Of a stretch of 64,000 nucleotides of DNA, positions 36,750 to 51,170 are shown in pieces. The position numbers and the translations under genes are program-made. This stretch comes from Polynucleobacter sp. AP-Melu-500A-A1 (GTDB taxonomy: Bacteria; Pseudomonadota; Gammaproteobacteria; Burkholderiales; Burkholderiaceae). The stretch spans positions 186,001 to 250,000 of the forward strand of contig NZ_JACVOZ010000003.1 in assembly GCF_018882125.1 (NCBI RefSeq). The letters are read 5' to 3'. The notes under the pieces were generated by a model. It was not told the origin of the DNA and searched no databases. It saw only the letters and a list, made by a program, of their open reading frames with translations. Every line of letters begins with the position of its first letter. Position 1 is the stretch's first letter.

Positions 36750-37733
36750 ATGAATTCAAATATTAATCAAGCTCTGGCCATTATTACCGGAGCCTCCTCA
36801 GGAGTTGGTTTATATGCCGCTAAGGCTCTGCTGGCTCGAAATTGGCGACTGATTCTAGCTGTTCGAGATCCCCAAAAAATGGAGCTCGCTGCCAAGGCAC
36901 ATCAGTTTGATTCAAGCCAATATGAAATCTGGCAACTAGACCTTGGAAATCTCGATAGCGTCAAATCATTTGCACAACGTTTTAATGATAGCGGCCAAAA
37001 GCTCAATGCCTTGCTCTGTAATGCTGCAACGTACTTGCCACTCTTAAAAGAACCAGCGCGCTCTCCTCAGGGATTCGAGATCAGCGTAGCTACAAACTAT
37101 TTTGGACACTATGTATTGAGCAGAATGCTACTAAATCATCTAGTACAAACTGCCCAAAAGCATGAGCATGCACGCTTGATTACATTGGGTACAGTAACGG
37201 CAAATTCAGAAGAATTCGGTGGCAAAGTTCCTATTCCCGCCCCTGCAGATATTGGTGCTTTAGAGGGCCTATTGGCCGGCTTTAAAGCGCCGATTGCGAT
37301 GATTAACGGAAAAGCTTTTAAGCCAGGCAAGGCCTACAAAGATAGCAAGTTGTGCAATATGATCATGAATCGAGAACTACAAAAAAGATATCACTCCAGC
37401 ACTGGAGTGATCTTTAATACTTTATACCCAGGATGCGTAGCACAGACAGCCCTCTTTAGAGACACCCCGCCACTCTTTCAAAAAATATTTCCCTGGTTTC
37501 AGAAAAACATTACCAAAGGCTATGTCAGCCAAGAGCTTGCTGGTGAAAGAGCCGCGCAAGTTGTTGCTGATTCACACTTTACCCAATCAGGCGTTCATTG
37601 GAGTTGGGGCAATCGCAACTCGGCCATTAGAGAACCTTTCGCCCAAGAACTTTCCATGAAAGCCAAGAGTGAAAAATTAAGCAAAGACCTTTGGGACATT
37701 ACAGCCAAGCTAGTAGATATGCCGAGTGATTAA
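36750..37733 (+). CDS. por: light-dependent protochlorophyllide oxidoreductase (LPOR)
   Basis: A 327-residue short-chain dehydrogenase with LPOR-specific blocks, not just a generic SDR. The NADPH motif TGASSGVG is at residues 13-20, CNAATYLP begins at residue 90, NYFGH lies at 116-120, and a [11 protein letters not shown] loop begins at 158. [13 protein letters not shown] carries the catalytic Tyr196 and Lys200, [10 protein letters not shown] has Cys229, and [21 protein letters not shown] follows. It reduces ring D of protochlorophyllide using light and NADPH. LPOR is typical of oxygenic phototrophs. It has been reported in a few aerobic anoxygenic phototrophs such as Dinoroseobacter shibae. 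It is convergent with bchL of the dark enzyme, 9 bases apart. Confidence 0.93.
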   Translation: MNSNINQALAIITGASSGVGLYAAKALLARNWRLILAVRDPQKMELAAKAHQFDSSQYEIWQLDLGNLDSVKSFAQRFNDSGQKLNALLCNAATYLPLLKEPARSPQGFEISVATNYFGHYVLSRMLLNHLVQTAQKHEHARLITLGTVTANSEEFGGKVPIPAPADIGALEGLLAGFKAPIAMINGKAFKPGKAYKDSKLCNMIMNRELQKRYHSSTGVIFNTLYPGCVAQTALFRDTPPLFQKIFPWFQKNITKGYVSQELAGERAAQVVADSHFTQSGVHWSWGNRNSAIREPFAQELSMKAKSEKLSKDLWDITAKLVDMPSD

Positions 37734-37742
37734 AAAAGCTTC

Positions 37743-38660
<918 letters not shown>

Positions 38661-38685
38661 TCACGTTTTGACTTAATGTCTATAT

Positions 38686-41549
<2,864 letters not shown>

Positions 41550-41715
41550 TTACCTCAGACTTTGCTATAAGAAATGAATAGAAAATTGAAATGGTCAGTC
41601 TTTAAACCAATTTCAGAAATGGGGTCAAGCAAAAAAGGATTCATACAGCAAAACAGTTAATCATTAGATGCCTTAGTAAAAGCCTCTTAAGGGGTTTTAG
41701 ATATAAGTGTTTACA

Positions 41716-41737
41716 CCGATTAAAGGGGTTTAATCGG
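41716..41737. repeat. inverted repeat with GGGG loop upstream of bchN
   Basis: Perfect 9-bp arms CCGATTAAA and TTTAATCGG around GGGG. No T-run follows on either strand, so it is not a typical terminator. It lies about 170 bases upstream of the bchN start and could be an operator. Role unknown. Confidence 0.4.
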
Positions 41738-41775
41738 GCCTAGAGATAGCGGGAGGGCTATTTTGAGTCCAAAGA

Positions 41776-41810
41776 AAAAGCCCCAAATACTTCAAAATCT
41801 TGGGGCTTTT
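41776..41810 (-). terminator. Rho-independent terminator after the small membrane gene
   Basis: An 11-bp stem AAAAGCCCCAA/TTGGGGCTTTT with a 13-base loop. On the minus strand it is followed by CTTTTTCTTT-type sequence. It lies 20 bases past the stop of the 67-residue gene and upstream of bchN, so it insulates the bchNBL unit from transcription coming from the right. Confidence 0.8.
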
Positions 41811-41830
41811 AAATAGTTTGGGATCAGCTT

Positions 41831-42034
41831 TTATCTCTGTGACTTGAGTAATGCCTTGAAGGTAAGGCCACTCAGAGCTAAGGCAATTCCCAATGAAACT
41901 AAAAACATTGCAATTTTAGATTGGGTCTGACCTGTAGGAAAAATCAGATAAAAGGCAAGCGTAATACTGACGACCATTCCAAAAAATCCTGCAATTTTAG
42001 AAATCCGATCTTTCATATCATGGAATTTATACAT
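41831..42034 (-). CDS. small two-helix membrane protein
   Basis: A 67-residue protein, starting MYKFHDMKDRISK, with two hydrophobic helices at about residues 14-32 and 41-61 and a basic end. ATG at 42034 has AAGGA eight bases upstream. A longer reading from 42097 is possible but has no ribosome site. A good terminator follows. I do not recognise the family. It sits at the edge of the photosynthesis cluster without an evident link to it. Confidence 0.65.
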   Translation of the reverse strand: MYKFHDMKDRISKIAGFFGMVVSITLAFYLIFPTGQTQSKIAMFLVSLGIALALSGLTFKALLKSQR

Positions 42035-42159
42035 GTCCGACATCCTTTCGAGGTTTATATCTTCTGCGCATAGGAACATCAATGAATGATTACTCATTTA
42101 TTAGGAAAACTTTAAACGCGGTCATTGTTAGAGTCAAGATATCTAGGGTAAACCCTTGA

Positions 42160-43134
42160 CTAGCTCGTATTTTTCTCTATTTCAAGCATGCCAGCTTCTA
42201 TGTCGAAGATTGGTGCATAAGCTAACTGATCTTGAGCCTTCTGAATAGAAACAGAAAAAGGATGCGCCATTAAATGGACCATTTCCCTGATTAATGGGGG
42301 ATCCCCATGAAGCGGTAAGTATTTCCAACCATTTTCTGTAAAACGCGCTAGAGGTCTGGCAAGAGAGCGCGATATGGATAACGTAGGTACTTTGTACTGA
42401 CCCGCATTCAGTCTCATCGTCATCCATTTTCTAAATTGAATGGGCGCCCCATCGCTGATAAAAAAACTTTCTTTATTGGTTTGCGATAACAGCGCTTTTT
42501 TGACCGCTTCACAAAGATTTTGAATATAGCAAGTAGAAAAGAGATAGTCCCCCTGGTCAAACCAGCCAAACTTATTCTGGTTAGAAGCCTTACCTAAGCT
42601 CTGATCTACTAAGTCACCCTTACCCCAAATGGAGGCAGGTCTAAGGCTAATAGTGTGTAACTGCTCATCTCCTGCATCAAGAACTAAATGCTCCGCTTGG
42701 AACTTGCTATGGCTATAGGGGAATTGCTTGAGAGATGGCAAAGCCCGAGATTCTGAAACATTGAGGTTCTGACTCAATGGACTTTTAGCAACTGAGGCAT
42801 CACTCATGTAAATGAATTGCTTAACGCCTGCCTGCCTCGCAGCCTCTAAAATATTTTTTGTCATGAGTACATTAGTCTCAAGAAGAGATTTTTCTGAATC
42901 CCATAGTCTCATCTCGGCTGCACAATGAATCACGCTATCGATATCCTGCAGGCGATTAGATAAGCCTTGGATATTGTTTAAGTCGCCTGACCAAACTTTC
43001 AAATGATTCTGGGGGTTGATCATAAGCAAACTTGGTGAACGATAGTGGCCAACAATCTCGTGTCCTGCTGCTATTAATGACTGGATCAAATGGCTTCCCA
43101 CAAAACCGCTGGCGCCAGTCAAAAAGATCTTCAT
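42160..43134 (-). CDS. NAD-dependent epimerase/dehydratase-family protein (extended SDR)
   Basis: A 324-residue extended short-chain dehydrogenase. The NAD(P) motif TGASGFVGSHLIQSL lies at residues 7-21 and the catalytic YSHSK is near residue 149, preceded by a serine in YMSDASVAKS. The pattern is like the 3-beta-hydroxysteroid dehydrogenase/isomerase or sterol/hopanoid-modifying branch rather than a sugar epimerase. Substrate unknown. It follows a small membrane gene by 7 bases and probably shares its transcript. Confidence 0.8.
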   Translation of the reverse strand: MKIFLTGASGFVGSHLIQSLIAAGHEIVGHYRSPSLLMINPQNHLKVWSGDLNNIQGLSNRLQDIDSVIHCAAEMRLWDSEKSLLETNVLMTKNILEAARQAGVKQFIYMSDASVAKSPLSQNLNVSESRALPSLKQFPYSHSKFQAEHLVLDAGDEQLHTISLRPASIWGKGDLVDQSLGKASNQNKFGWFDQGDYLFSTCYIQNLCEAVKKALLSQTNKESFFISDGAPIQFRKWMTMRLNAGQYKVPTLSISRSLARPLARFTENGWKYLPLHGDPPLIREMVHLMAHPFSVSIQKAQDQLAYAPIFDIEAGMLEIEKNTS

Positions 43135-43141
43135 TGATTAC

Positions 43142-43441
43142 TCATTTACCGAACATCTGACCAAGAAACATAGCAGATTTTCCATAGTAATAGGCAGTAG
43201 CTAACAATACTTTTGGTGAAAGGGAAAGAATCGTGAGAAGAAGCAGAATCAGAAAGGACCAGTGCCGCGTTGACCCATAACCCGCTAGTATCAAGAGACC
43301 TAGAAAAATAAGCTTGCGTACTTGACCGCGAGGAAGCCAAGGACTTCTTTTGTATAAGGGGTCTTTATTAGTCGTAGAGCTTTGGCCTGTCATCTTTCTG
43401 ATATCACTAAAAATACGAATCTCATCTAAGTGAACTATCAT
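43142..43441 (-). CDS. small membrane protein of unknown function
   Basis: Up to 99 residues with two hydrophobic segments (about residues 42-58 and 62-86). The basic stretch YKRSPWLPRGQVRK precedes the first. The ATG at 43393 (residue 17) has AGAAAG in front and may be the true start, since the frame's first ATG at 43441 has no ribosome site. It is divergent from the ABC exporter gene and is followed closely by the SDR gene. I do not recognise it. Confidence 0.6.
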   Translation of the reverse strand: MIVHLDEIRIFSDIRKMTGQSSTTNKDPLYKRSPWLPRGQVRKLIFLGLLILAGYGSTRHWSFLILLLLTILSLSPKVLLATAYYYGKSAMFLGQMFGK

Positions 43442-43464
43442 AGATAATTATTAGAGATTCTTCA

Positions 43465-45237
43465 ATGACCAAGCAGAGCAACAAGACAAATCCGAGTGGG
43501 TTTCGTACCTTAGCAGCACTGATCCCTTTTTTGAAGCCATATAAAAAGCAATTTATATTGGCAAGCTTTAGCTTAGTACTCGCTGCAAGCGCTACATTAG
43601 CTGTCCCCTTCTCCTTTAGGCAAATCATTGATTTGGGCTTTAACGCCGATAGCGGCAATCAAATCAATACGACTTTTTTAATCCTATTTATGGTTGCTTG
43701 CCTAGTAGCGCTAGGAACGTCGCTTCGTTTTTATATGGTGTCTTGGTTGGGCGAAAAAATTACAACCGATATTCGTGCGGCAGTCTACAGTCACGTCATC
43801 AAACAAAGTCCAGAGTTCTTTGAATCTACCCATAGCGGTGAAATACTATCCCGCCTAAATACCGATACGGTTCTGATACAGACATTAATTGGTACTAGCG
43901 TCTCCATGGCAATCAGAAATATGCTTTTGCTAGCGGGTGGCTTAGTCATGATGTTTATTACTAGCCCAAAATTATCTGTACTCATTTTCGCCACCCTACT
44001 ACTCACTATTATTCCAACTGTAATCATGGGTAGACGCGTTAGAAAGCTATCCAGAAATTCCCAAGATAAAATTGCTCATGCATCCGCCTTAGCAGGAGAA
44101 AAATTAAATGCAATCCCCACTATTCAATCATTTACAAATGAAAAAATAGAAATCAATCGGTTTAATCAATACATTAAAACCGCCCTAGATGCAGCCATTA
44201 CCAGAACAAGAGCGAGGGCCTTACTCACTTTTGTTGCCATTTTATTTGGCTTTACCAGCATTATTTTAGTTCTCTGGCTTGGCGCCTATGCCGTCATGGA
44301 CAAACAAATTACCGCTGGAGAATTGTCTCAATTTATTTTATATGCTGTGATTGTTGCCGGGGCCATAGCTGGCATCTCTGAAGTAATAGGAGATACTCAA
44401 AGAGCCATAGGCGCAAGCGATCGCCTTCTAGAGCTCTTGAGTGTTCAGTCTTCTATCCAAGATCTATCTATCGTGAAATCAGCTCCTAAGGTCAATGCAG
44501 CCGGTATCGGAGTAGAAATACAAAATCTTAGTTTTCACTATCCATCAAATCAAAATAATGTTCTGTCGGATGTTTCTCTCGAGATTCAACCTGGTGAAAA
44601 GGTTGCTATTGTTGGTCCATCGGGTGCTGGTAAGACTACCCTTTTTCAACTATTACTCCGCTTCTATGATCCAACGAGCGGAGAAATTCTATTTAATGAC
44701 ATCAATATTCGGGATCTTCAACTTGAGGCACTCAGAAAAATGATTGGTGTTGTACCACAGGATATTGTGATTTTTTCAGACAATGCCATGGAAAATATTC
44801 GCTTTGGCAGAATGGATGCTACTGATGAAGAGGTTCTATCTGCAGCCCGCCTTGCAATCGCAGATGAATTCATTTGTAAGCTGCCAGAGGGTTATCAAAG
44901 CTTCTTAGGCGATCGAGGAATTCGTTTATCTGGAGGACAAAAACAGCGGATTGCAATCGCAAGAGTCTTATTAAAAAATCCAGCCCTATTACTTCTGGAT
45001 GAAGCAACGAGCGCATTGGACGCAGAGTCTGAATTACTAGTTCAGCGCGCTCTCGAAGCGGCCATGGAAAGTCGGACCACGCTTGTGATTGCTCACCGAC
45101 TTTCGACAGTAAAGAAAGCCGATAAGATTTTTGTAATTGAAAATGGAAAGATTGTCGAAACTGGCACCCATGCTGATCTAATTTTACGAAGTGGTCTTTA
45201 CTCCCGCTTAGCTAAATTGCAATTTACCGATCAATAA
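43465..45237 (+). CDS. ABC exporter, fused membrane and ATPase domains (MsbA-like)
   Basis: A 590-residue half-transporter. Six membrane helices span about residues 15-310, and an ATPase domain follows with Walker A GPSGAGKTTLFQLL near residue 386, signature LSGGQKQRIAIARVLL, Walker B LLLLDEATSALD and the H-loop AHRLSTV. It works as a dimer to export lipids, peptides or drugs. The MsbA/lipid exporter type is the closest in pattern, but substrate is unknown. It lies between the photosynthesis cluster and ispH, transcribed alone or with ispH. Confidence 0.88.
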   Translation: MTKQSNKTNPSGFRTLAALIPFLKPYKKQFILASFSLVLAASATLAVPFSFRQIIDLGFNADSGNQINTTFLILFMVACLVALGTSLRFYMVSWLGEKITTDIRAAVYSHVIKQSPEFFESTHSGEILSRLNTDTVLIQTLIGTSVSMAIRNMLLLAGGLVMMFITSPKLSVLIFATLLLTIIPTVIMGRRVRKLSRNSQDKIAHASALAGEKLNAIPTIQSFTNEKIEINRFNQYIKTALDAAITRTRARALLTFVAILFGFTSIILVLWLGAYAVMDKQITAGELSQFILYAVIVAGAIAGISEVIGDTQRAIGASDRLLELLSVQSSIQDLSIVKSAPKVNAAGIGVEIQNLSFHYPSNQNNVLSDVSLEIQPGEKVAIVGPSGAGKTTLFQLLLRFYDPTSGEILFNDINIRDLQLEALRKMIGVVPQDIVIFSDNAMENIRFGRMDATDEEVLSAARLAIADEFICKLPEGYQSFLGDRGIRLSGGQKQRIAIARVLLKNPALLLLDEATSALDAESELLVQRALEAAMESRTTLVIAHRLSTVKKADKIFVIENGKIVETGTHADLILRSGLYSRLAKLQFTDQ

Positions 45238-45408
45238 TCTGGCATTACCTTCAACTTAAATCATGAGTGACTGAGATTTAACCATTTTTAGGGTTTATAC
45301 CGATGAACATCAGTGTGAACAACAAGTAAAACTAAAGAACATAGTCTCAATTTTTTTGCTTTTAAAGTGTCCATCAAATAGAAATCATTTTTTGGTTTTC
45401 ATTAATTA
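45238..45408. other. spacer between the ABC exporter and ispH
   Basis: 171 AT-rich bases. An imperfect element TTAAATC...GATTTAA with a 13-base loop lies near 45257-45283 and is followed by ATTTTT, which could be a weak end for the exporter transcript. No gene or PpsR box seen. A promoter for ispH probably lies in the second half, but no convincing -35/-10 pair was found. Confidence 0.3.
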
Positions 45409-46356
45409 ATGCCTTTATCACCCATCAATCAGCCTACACAAATTTTTTTAGCTCAGCCAAGAGGTTTTTGCGCCGGTGTTGAAAGAGCAATCACGATTGT
45501 TGAAGAGGCTTTGAAAAAATATGGGAGCCCAATCTATGTCAGGCACGAGATTATTCACAATGCCTACGTTGTAAAATTTTTCGAGGCAAAAGGGGTTGTT
45601 TTTGTGAATGACGTGTCAGAAGCCCCCGAAGAATCTATTTTGATCTTTAGCGCTCATGGTGTAGCTAGAGCAGTTAAGAATGATGCTCAATTTCGTAAAC
45701 TAACCGTTTTTGATGCAACTTGTCCATTAGTTTCAAAGGTGCATGCTGAAGTGATTCGCTTAAATGCGAGTGGTTACCAAATCATTATGATCGGCCATCT
45801 TGGACATCCAGAGGTTGAAGGGACCATGGGCCAAATTGATGCTCCGGTTTACCTCATAGAAAAAGTGGCTGATGTTGAGACATTAAGATTTAAAGAAGAT
45901 GAATTGCTCGCATACGTTACTCAAACCACCCTATCGGTAGATGAAACCTCTGAAATCTCCGCCGCTCTGATAAAAAAATATCCCCATATTCATTCACCTA
46001 AGAAACAGGATATTTGTTATGCCACTCAAAACCGACAGGATGCTGTTAAAGCAATGCTGCCTTTAGTTGAGATCGTGATCGTCGTTGGCAGCCCAAATAG
46101 CTCAAACTCTAAAAGACTTCAGGAATTGTCATTAAACAGACAGGTCCCAGCGTATTTAGTAGATCATCCGCTACAGATTAAATCCGAATGGTTTACTGGA
46201 GTTAAAAATATCGGTATTACTGCTGGTGCATCCGCTCCTGAAGAATTAACGGCAAAAGTTATCCAAGCAATTAAAACATTTTCAAAGGGTGTAGTGCTAC
46301 CGATGACAGGTATTAATGAAAATATCAACTTTTCTTTGCCTAAGGGATTAACTTAG
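45409..46356 (+). CDS. ispH: 4-hydroxy-3-methylbut-2-enyl diphosphate reductase IspH
   Basis: A 315-residue iron-sulfur enzyme, last step of the MEP pathway, releasing IPP and DMAPP. The three cluster cysteines are in RGFCAGVERAI (near residue 20), ATCPLVSKVH and DICYATQNRQ. The AHGVA and GHLGHPEVEGTMG blocks are also conserved. Its product feeds CrtE and the BChl tail. It lies at the border of the photosynthesis cluster. Burkholderiales usually have an ispH next to fkpB or radC, so this could be a second copy, which cannot be tested from one window. Confidence 0.95.
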   Translation: MPLSPINQPTQIFLAQPRGFCAGVERAITIVEEALKKYGSPIYVRHEIIHNAYVVKFFEAKGVVFVNDVSEAPEESILIFSAHGVARAVKNDAQFRKLTVFDATCPLVSKVHAEVIRLNASGYQIIMIGHLGHPEVEGTMGQIDAPVYLIEKVADVETLRFKEDELLAYVTQTTLSVDETSEISAALIKKYPHIHSPKKQDICYATQNRQDAVKAMLPLVEIVIVVGSPNSSNSKRLQELSLNRQVPAYLVDHPLQIKSEWFTGVKNIGITAGASAPEELTAKVIQAIKTFSKGVVLPMTGINENINFSLPKGLT

Positions 46357-46425
46357 GCATTCAGCTAGCCTCTATTTCTAGTAAATAGAAACCTAATGAG
46401 GCATGACAACTGCTTACATTGAAAA

Positions 46426-46587
46426 TTATCTATTGAATCTTTTGCAGATTGAGCCTGAAATAGTGGCTAAGAAATAGATTGCCATTCCTATAGCAAAGAC
46501 GAAATAATCGCCAGTGTTGAAAAAATATAGTAAACCTACAATCGTTATGCCAAGAGCAAGAACGGTGATTATTGTTTTAGCAAACAT
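46426..46587 (-). CDS. 53-residue two-helix membrane protein
   Basis: A short frame starting MFAKTIITVLALGITIVG and ending SICKRFNR, with two hydrophobic helices. AGGA lies about seven bases before the ATG at 46587. It occupies most of the gap between ispH and guaA and is transcribed toward ispH. I do not recognise a family. The ribosome site and hydrophobic periodicity favour a real gene. Confidence 0.55.
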   Translation of the reverse strand: MFAKTIITVLALGITIVGLLYFFNTGDYFVFAIGMAIYFLATISGSICKRFNR

Positions 46588-46663
46588 GTGGATTCCTAAA
46601 ATTGTTTTTTAATATTTAGCTATATTAAGACAAAAAAGAATTTACTGCATTTGAGCGCGGATT

Positions 46664-48271
46664 TCATTCCCACTCTATTGTTGCTGGTGGTTTGCCACTG
46701 ATATCGTATACCACTCGATTAATACCACGCACTTCATTAATAATACGATTTGAAACTTTGCCAAGCAGCTCATGGGGTAAATGTGCCCAGTGTGCCGTCA
46801 TGAAATCTTGAGTTTGAACTGCTCTCAGCGCCACTACATATTCATAAGTTCTGCCGTCACCCATTACGCCAACAGACTTCACCGGTAAGAAGACGGCAAA
46901 GGCTTGGCTTGTTAAGTCGTACCAAGACTTTTGACTAGCTTCATCAATCGTATTACGCAATTCTTCAATAAAAATAGCATCAGCACGTTGAAGTAAGTGT
47001 GCAAATTCTGCCTTTACTTCGCCTAAGATGCGAACACCCAAGCCAGGGCCTGGGAAAGGATGGCGATAAACCATCTCTCTTGGTAAGCCCAAAGCAACAC
47101 CGAGTTCGCGTACCTCATCTTTAAAGAGCTCACGTAAAGGCTCAAGTAATTTAAGATGCATATCTTCGGGCAGGCCGCCCACGTTATGGTGGCTCTTAAT
47201 AGTATGTGCACCCTTCTTACCTTTACCGGCTGATTCAATGACGTCCGGGTAAATAGTTCCTTGAGCAAGCCATTTAGCATTCTTGATCTTTCCAGACTCG
47301 GTTTGGAAAATTTCAACGAATTCTTTACCAATAATCTTTCGCTTCGCTTCGGGATCTGCCACGCCCGCTAGCTGGGACATGAATGTATCTTTTGCATCTA
47401 CGCGAATCACCTTCACACCAAGGTTGCGAGCAAACATTTCCATCACCATGTCGCCTTCATTCAAACGAAGGAGTCCATGATCAACAAACACACATGTCAA
47501 TTGATCGCCAATGGCACGATGAATCAAAGCCGCAGCAACACTAGAATCAACACCGCCAGATAAACCTAGAATCACTTCCTCATCACCAACTTGCTTGCGA
47601 ATATTCTCAACCGCTTCGCTAATGTAGTCACCCATCACCCAATCAGGTTTACATTGACAGATATCATGGACAAAGCGCTCAATGATTGCAGTACCTTGAA
47701 TAGTATGTGTTACCTCTGGATGAAATTGGAAGGCATAGAAACGGCGCTCTTCATCAGCCATGCCGGCTATCGGGCAAGATTCAGTGGAGGCCATCATCTT
47801 AAATGCTGGGGGTAAGCTTGTTACTGAATCACCATGACTCATCCACACCTTCAGGATGCCGTGACCTTCGCTGGTAGAAAAGTCTTGAATGCCTTTGAGT
47901 AGAGCAGTATGCCCATGCGCGCGGACTTCTGAATATCCAAACTCGCGAGCCTTCCCCAGTGACTCAGCAGAAGCAACCGCACCACCCAATTGTGTTGCCA
48001 TTGTTTGCATGCCGTAGCAAATGCCCAATACGGGAACACCTAATTCAAAAACAATTTGGGGGGCGCGAGGACTGCCGTCATCCGTTACCGAGTTAGGGCC
48101 ACCAGAAAGAATGATGCCTTTTCCGCCCTGCTCCTCTATGAACTTGCGTATGAATTCTGGATCGCAATCATAGGGATGAATCTCAGAATACACTCGCGCA
48201 TCGCGCACACGCCGGGCAATTAATTGAGTTACTTGTGAACCAAAGTCGAGTATCAGTATTTTGTCGTGCAC
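46664..48271 (-). CDS. guaA: GMP synthase (glutamine-hydrolysing) GuaA
   Basis: A 535-residue two-domain enzyme. An N-terminal class I glutamine amidotransferase has [17 protein letters not shown] and the nucleophile in GICYGMQ. The C-terminal ATP-pyrophosphatase domain has [13 protein letters not shown]. The dimerisation domain ends in IEWE. It turns XMP into GMP. It follows guaB in the usual guaBA order with a 24-base gap. Confidence 0.98.
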   Translation of the reverse strand: MHDKILILDFGSQVTQLIARRVRDARVYSEIHPYDCDPEFIRKFIEEQGGKGIILSGGPNSVTDDGSPRAPQIVFELGVPVLGICYGMQTMATQLGGAVASAESLGKAREFGYSEVRAHGHTALLKGIQDFSTSEGHGILKVWMSHGDSVTSLPPAFKMMASTESCPIAGMADEERRFYAFQFHPEVTHTIQGTAIIERFVHDICQCKPDWVMGDYISEAVENIRKQVGDEEVILGLSGGVDSSVAAALIHRAIGDQLTCVFVDHGLLRLNEGDMVMEMFARNLGVKVIRVDAKDTFMSQLAGVADPEAKRKIIGKEFVEIFQTESGKIKNAKWLAQGTIYPDVIESAGKGKKGAHTIKSHHNVGGLPEDMHLKLLEPLRELFKDEVRELGVALGLPREMVYRHPFPGPGLGVRILGEVKAEFAHLLQRADAIFIEELRNTIDEASQKSWYDLTSQAFAVFLPVKSVGVMGDGRTYEYVVALRAVQTQDFMTAHWAHLPHELLGKVSNRIINEVRGINRVVYDISGKPPATIEWE

Positions 48272-48295
48272 GAATAAAGCAATCTTATTTAAGTC

Positions 48296-49768
<1,473 letters not shown>

Positions 49769-49785
49769 CTAGTCACAAAAACAGA

Positions 49786-50136
49786 TTATAGCCTCCTAGC
49801 CTTTCTTTTAGCCGCCGCTGCTTGGAATTTGGCATCCTGCTTCTGATTAGCCTTTTTGCGCCGAACCGCCTTAGGGTCTATTAGTAAGGGGGAATAGAGC
49901 TCTAAACGATCCCCCGAGTAAATTGGACTATCCCAGTCCTTGCGCTTACCAAAAACCCCAAAACATCCCTTTCTTGCAAGAAGAGGGTCATTTGGGCCCG
50001 TGGCTACCCCAGCTTTGATTAAGGCTAACCCAACTGTGGGCAACTCATCTACAAGAAAGCTTAATTGGATGGGACTTAAAACGGGATCCCCCTGCCTAGC
50101 ATCGCAAAGGGTGATGGTCATCACCTGCTTAGTCAT
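49786..50136 (-). CDS. rnfH: RnfH/RatB-family ubiquitin-like protein
   Basis: A 116-residue protein of the UPF0125/RnfH family (beta-grasp fold) with the block VGLALIKAG..GCFGVFGKRKDWDSPIYSGDRLELYSPLLIDPKAVRRKKA. The C-terminus is strongly basic. ATG at 50136 overlaps the end of ratA by 8 bases. A GTG at 50151 and an ATG at 50121 are other options. ratA-rnfH divergent from smpB is a conserved arrangement also known from E. coli. Function is poorly known. Confidence 0.88.
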   Translation of the reverse strand: MTKQVMTITLCDARQGDPVLSPIQLSFLVDELPTVGLALIKAGVATGPNDPLLARKGCFGVFGKRKDWDSPIYSGDRLELYSPLLIDPKAVRRKKANQKQDAKFQAAAAKRKARRL

Positions 50137-50560
50137 AAAGGTCTTCAGCACGCTTTACAAAACAATCCACAAAGGTGCCAGCAATGAGCCCAAAGACAGG
50201 GCCAATAATCTTATCGAGGATTGCGCTCTTAAATTCCCAATGCAGCTTAAATTCAACCTTACAGGCGTCTTCCTTAAGGGGGATGAAGTTCCACTGTCCT
50301 GAAAATTGCTTAAATGGGCCATCAACAAAGACCATATCTATGGTTTCAGGTCGATGATTAATATTGCGGGTATGGAAATATTGATTAATACCCTTGAAAT
50401 GAATCGTAATTTTGGCCTCTAGTATGGTTTCTGTTTGCTCAAATATCTCTACCCCGCCGCACCAAGGCAGAAACTCCGGATAACGTGCCACATCCGTCAC
50501 CAAGCCATACATTCGGTCGGCGGATTGGCCAATTAAAACGGTCTTGTTGACGTCTGCCAT
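50129..50560 (-). CDS. ratA: RatA/Coq10-family START-domain protein
   Basis: A 143-residue START/SRPBCC-fold protein. The YGLVTDVARYPEFLPWCGGVEI block and the C-terminal PVFGLIAGTFVDCFVKRAEDLY helix are family signatures. E. coli RatA was described as a toxin that blocks 70S assembly; related Coq10 proteins bind ubiquinone, so the role here is open. It is divergent from smpB with 26 bases between starts. Confidence 0.9.
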   Translation of the reverse strand: MADVNKTVLIGQSADRMYGLVTDVARYPEFLPWCGGVEIFEQTETILEAKITIHFKGINQYFHTRNINHRPETIDMVFVDGPFKQFSGQWNFIPLKEDACKVEFKLHWEFKSAILDKIIGPVFGLIAGTFVDCFVKRAEDLYD

Positions 50561-50586
50561 AATCGATCTTGAGAAGCTAAATAAAT

Positions 50587-51039
50587 ATGAGTATCGTCGA
50601 TAACAAAAAAGCCTTCTTCGATTATTTCATCGAGGAACGTTTTGAGGCCGGACTGGTGCTGGAGGGCTGGGAAGTTAAAGCCATTCGCGCTGGTCGCGCG
50701 CACATTAAAGAAGCGTACGTTGTCATACGTAAGGCGGAACTGTTTCTGATTGGCTGCCATATCACCCCTCTGCTTTCAGCCTCTACCCATATTGTTCCTG
50801 ACAGCACCCGGACCAGAAAGCTCTTGCTTAATGCTATTGAAATTCGCAAACTCATTGGTAAAGTTGAGCAAAAAGGCTACACCCTGGTACCTTTAAATTT
50901 GCATTTCTCCAAAGGGAATGTCAAATGTGAAATTGGCTTGGCAAGGGGTAAAAAACAGCACGATAAACGCGCTGCTACCAAAGAACGTGAATGGGAAGTC
51001 CAAAAAGGTCGAATTGCTCGGGGCGATTTGAACGCCTAA
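50587..51039 (+). CDS. smpB: tmRNA-binding protein SmpB
   Basis: A 150-residue SsrA-binding protein. It contains [40 protein letters not shown] and a basic C-terminal tail ([20 protein letters not shown]). It carries tmRNA to stalled ribosomes. No ssrA gene was found beside it. A long hairpin follows the stop. Confidence 0.97.
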   Translation: MSIVDNKKAFFDYFIEERFEAGLVLEGWEVKAIRAGRAHIKEAYVVIRKAELFLIGCHITPLLSASTHIVPDSTRTRKLLLNAIEIRKLIGKVEQKGYTLVPLNLHFSKGNVKCEIGLARGKKQHDKRAATKEREWEVQKGRIARGDLNA

Positions 51040-51051
51040 TTAGGGTGTAGA

Positions 51052-51080
51052 CTCTTCAAAGGTTCTATAACCTTGAAGAG
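51052..51080 (+). terminator. hairpin after smpB, possible terminator
   Basis: Arms CTCTTCAAAGGTT and AACCTTGAAGAG pair over 12 bp with one bulged A and a 4-base loop. It lies 12 bases past the smpB stop. No T-run follows, so it may be a processing or stability element or a weak terminator. Confidence 0.5.
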
Positions 51081-51170
51081 AAATGAAATACGCACCAATA
51101 CTGTGCCTAACAGCACCAAGCTGCTTCAATTCCTAAAAATCCGTCTTTTCAAAGGCATTAGTTTGTCACT

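Noticed and set aside
41716..41737. Treating the GGGG-loop repeat as a terminator
   Set aside because: No T-run follows on either strand; a proper terminator is present next to it at 41776-41810.
42160..43134. BciA-type 8-vinyl reductase
   Set aside because: The protein has an extended-SDR YSHSK active site rather than BciA features, so a pigment role is not supported.
47023..48039. Several 60-100-codon frames inside guaA and guaB on either strand
   Set aside because: All are shadows of strongly conserved housekeeping genes and have no ribosome sites.
51040..51170. ssrA (tmRNA) beside smpB
   Set aside because: The 131-base spacer is too short and has no tRNA-like acceptor ends; only a hairpin is seen.
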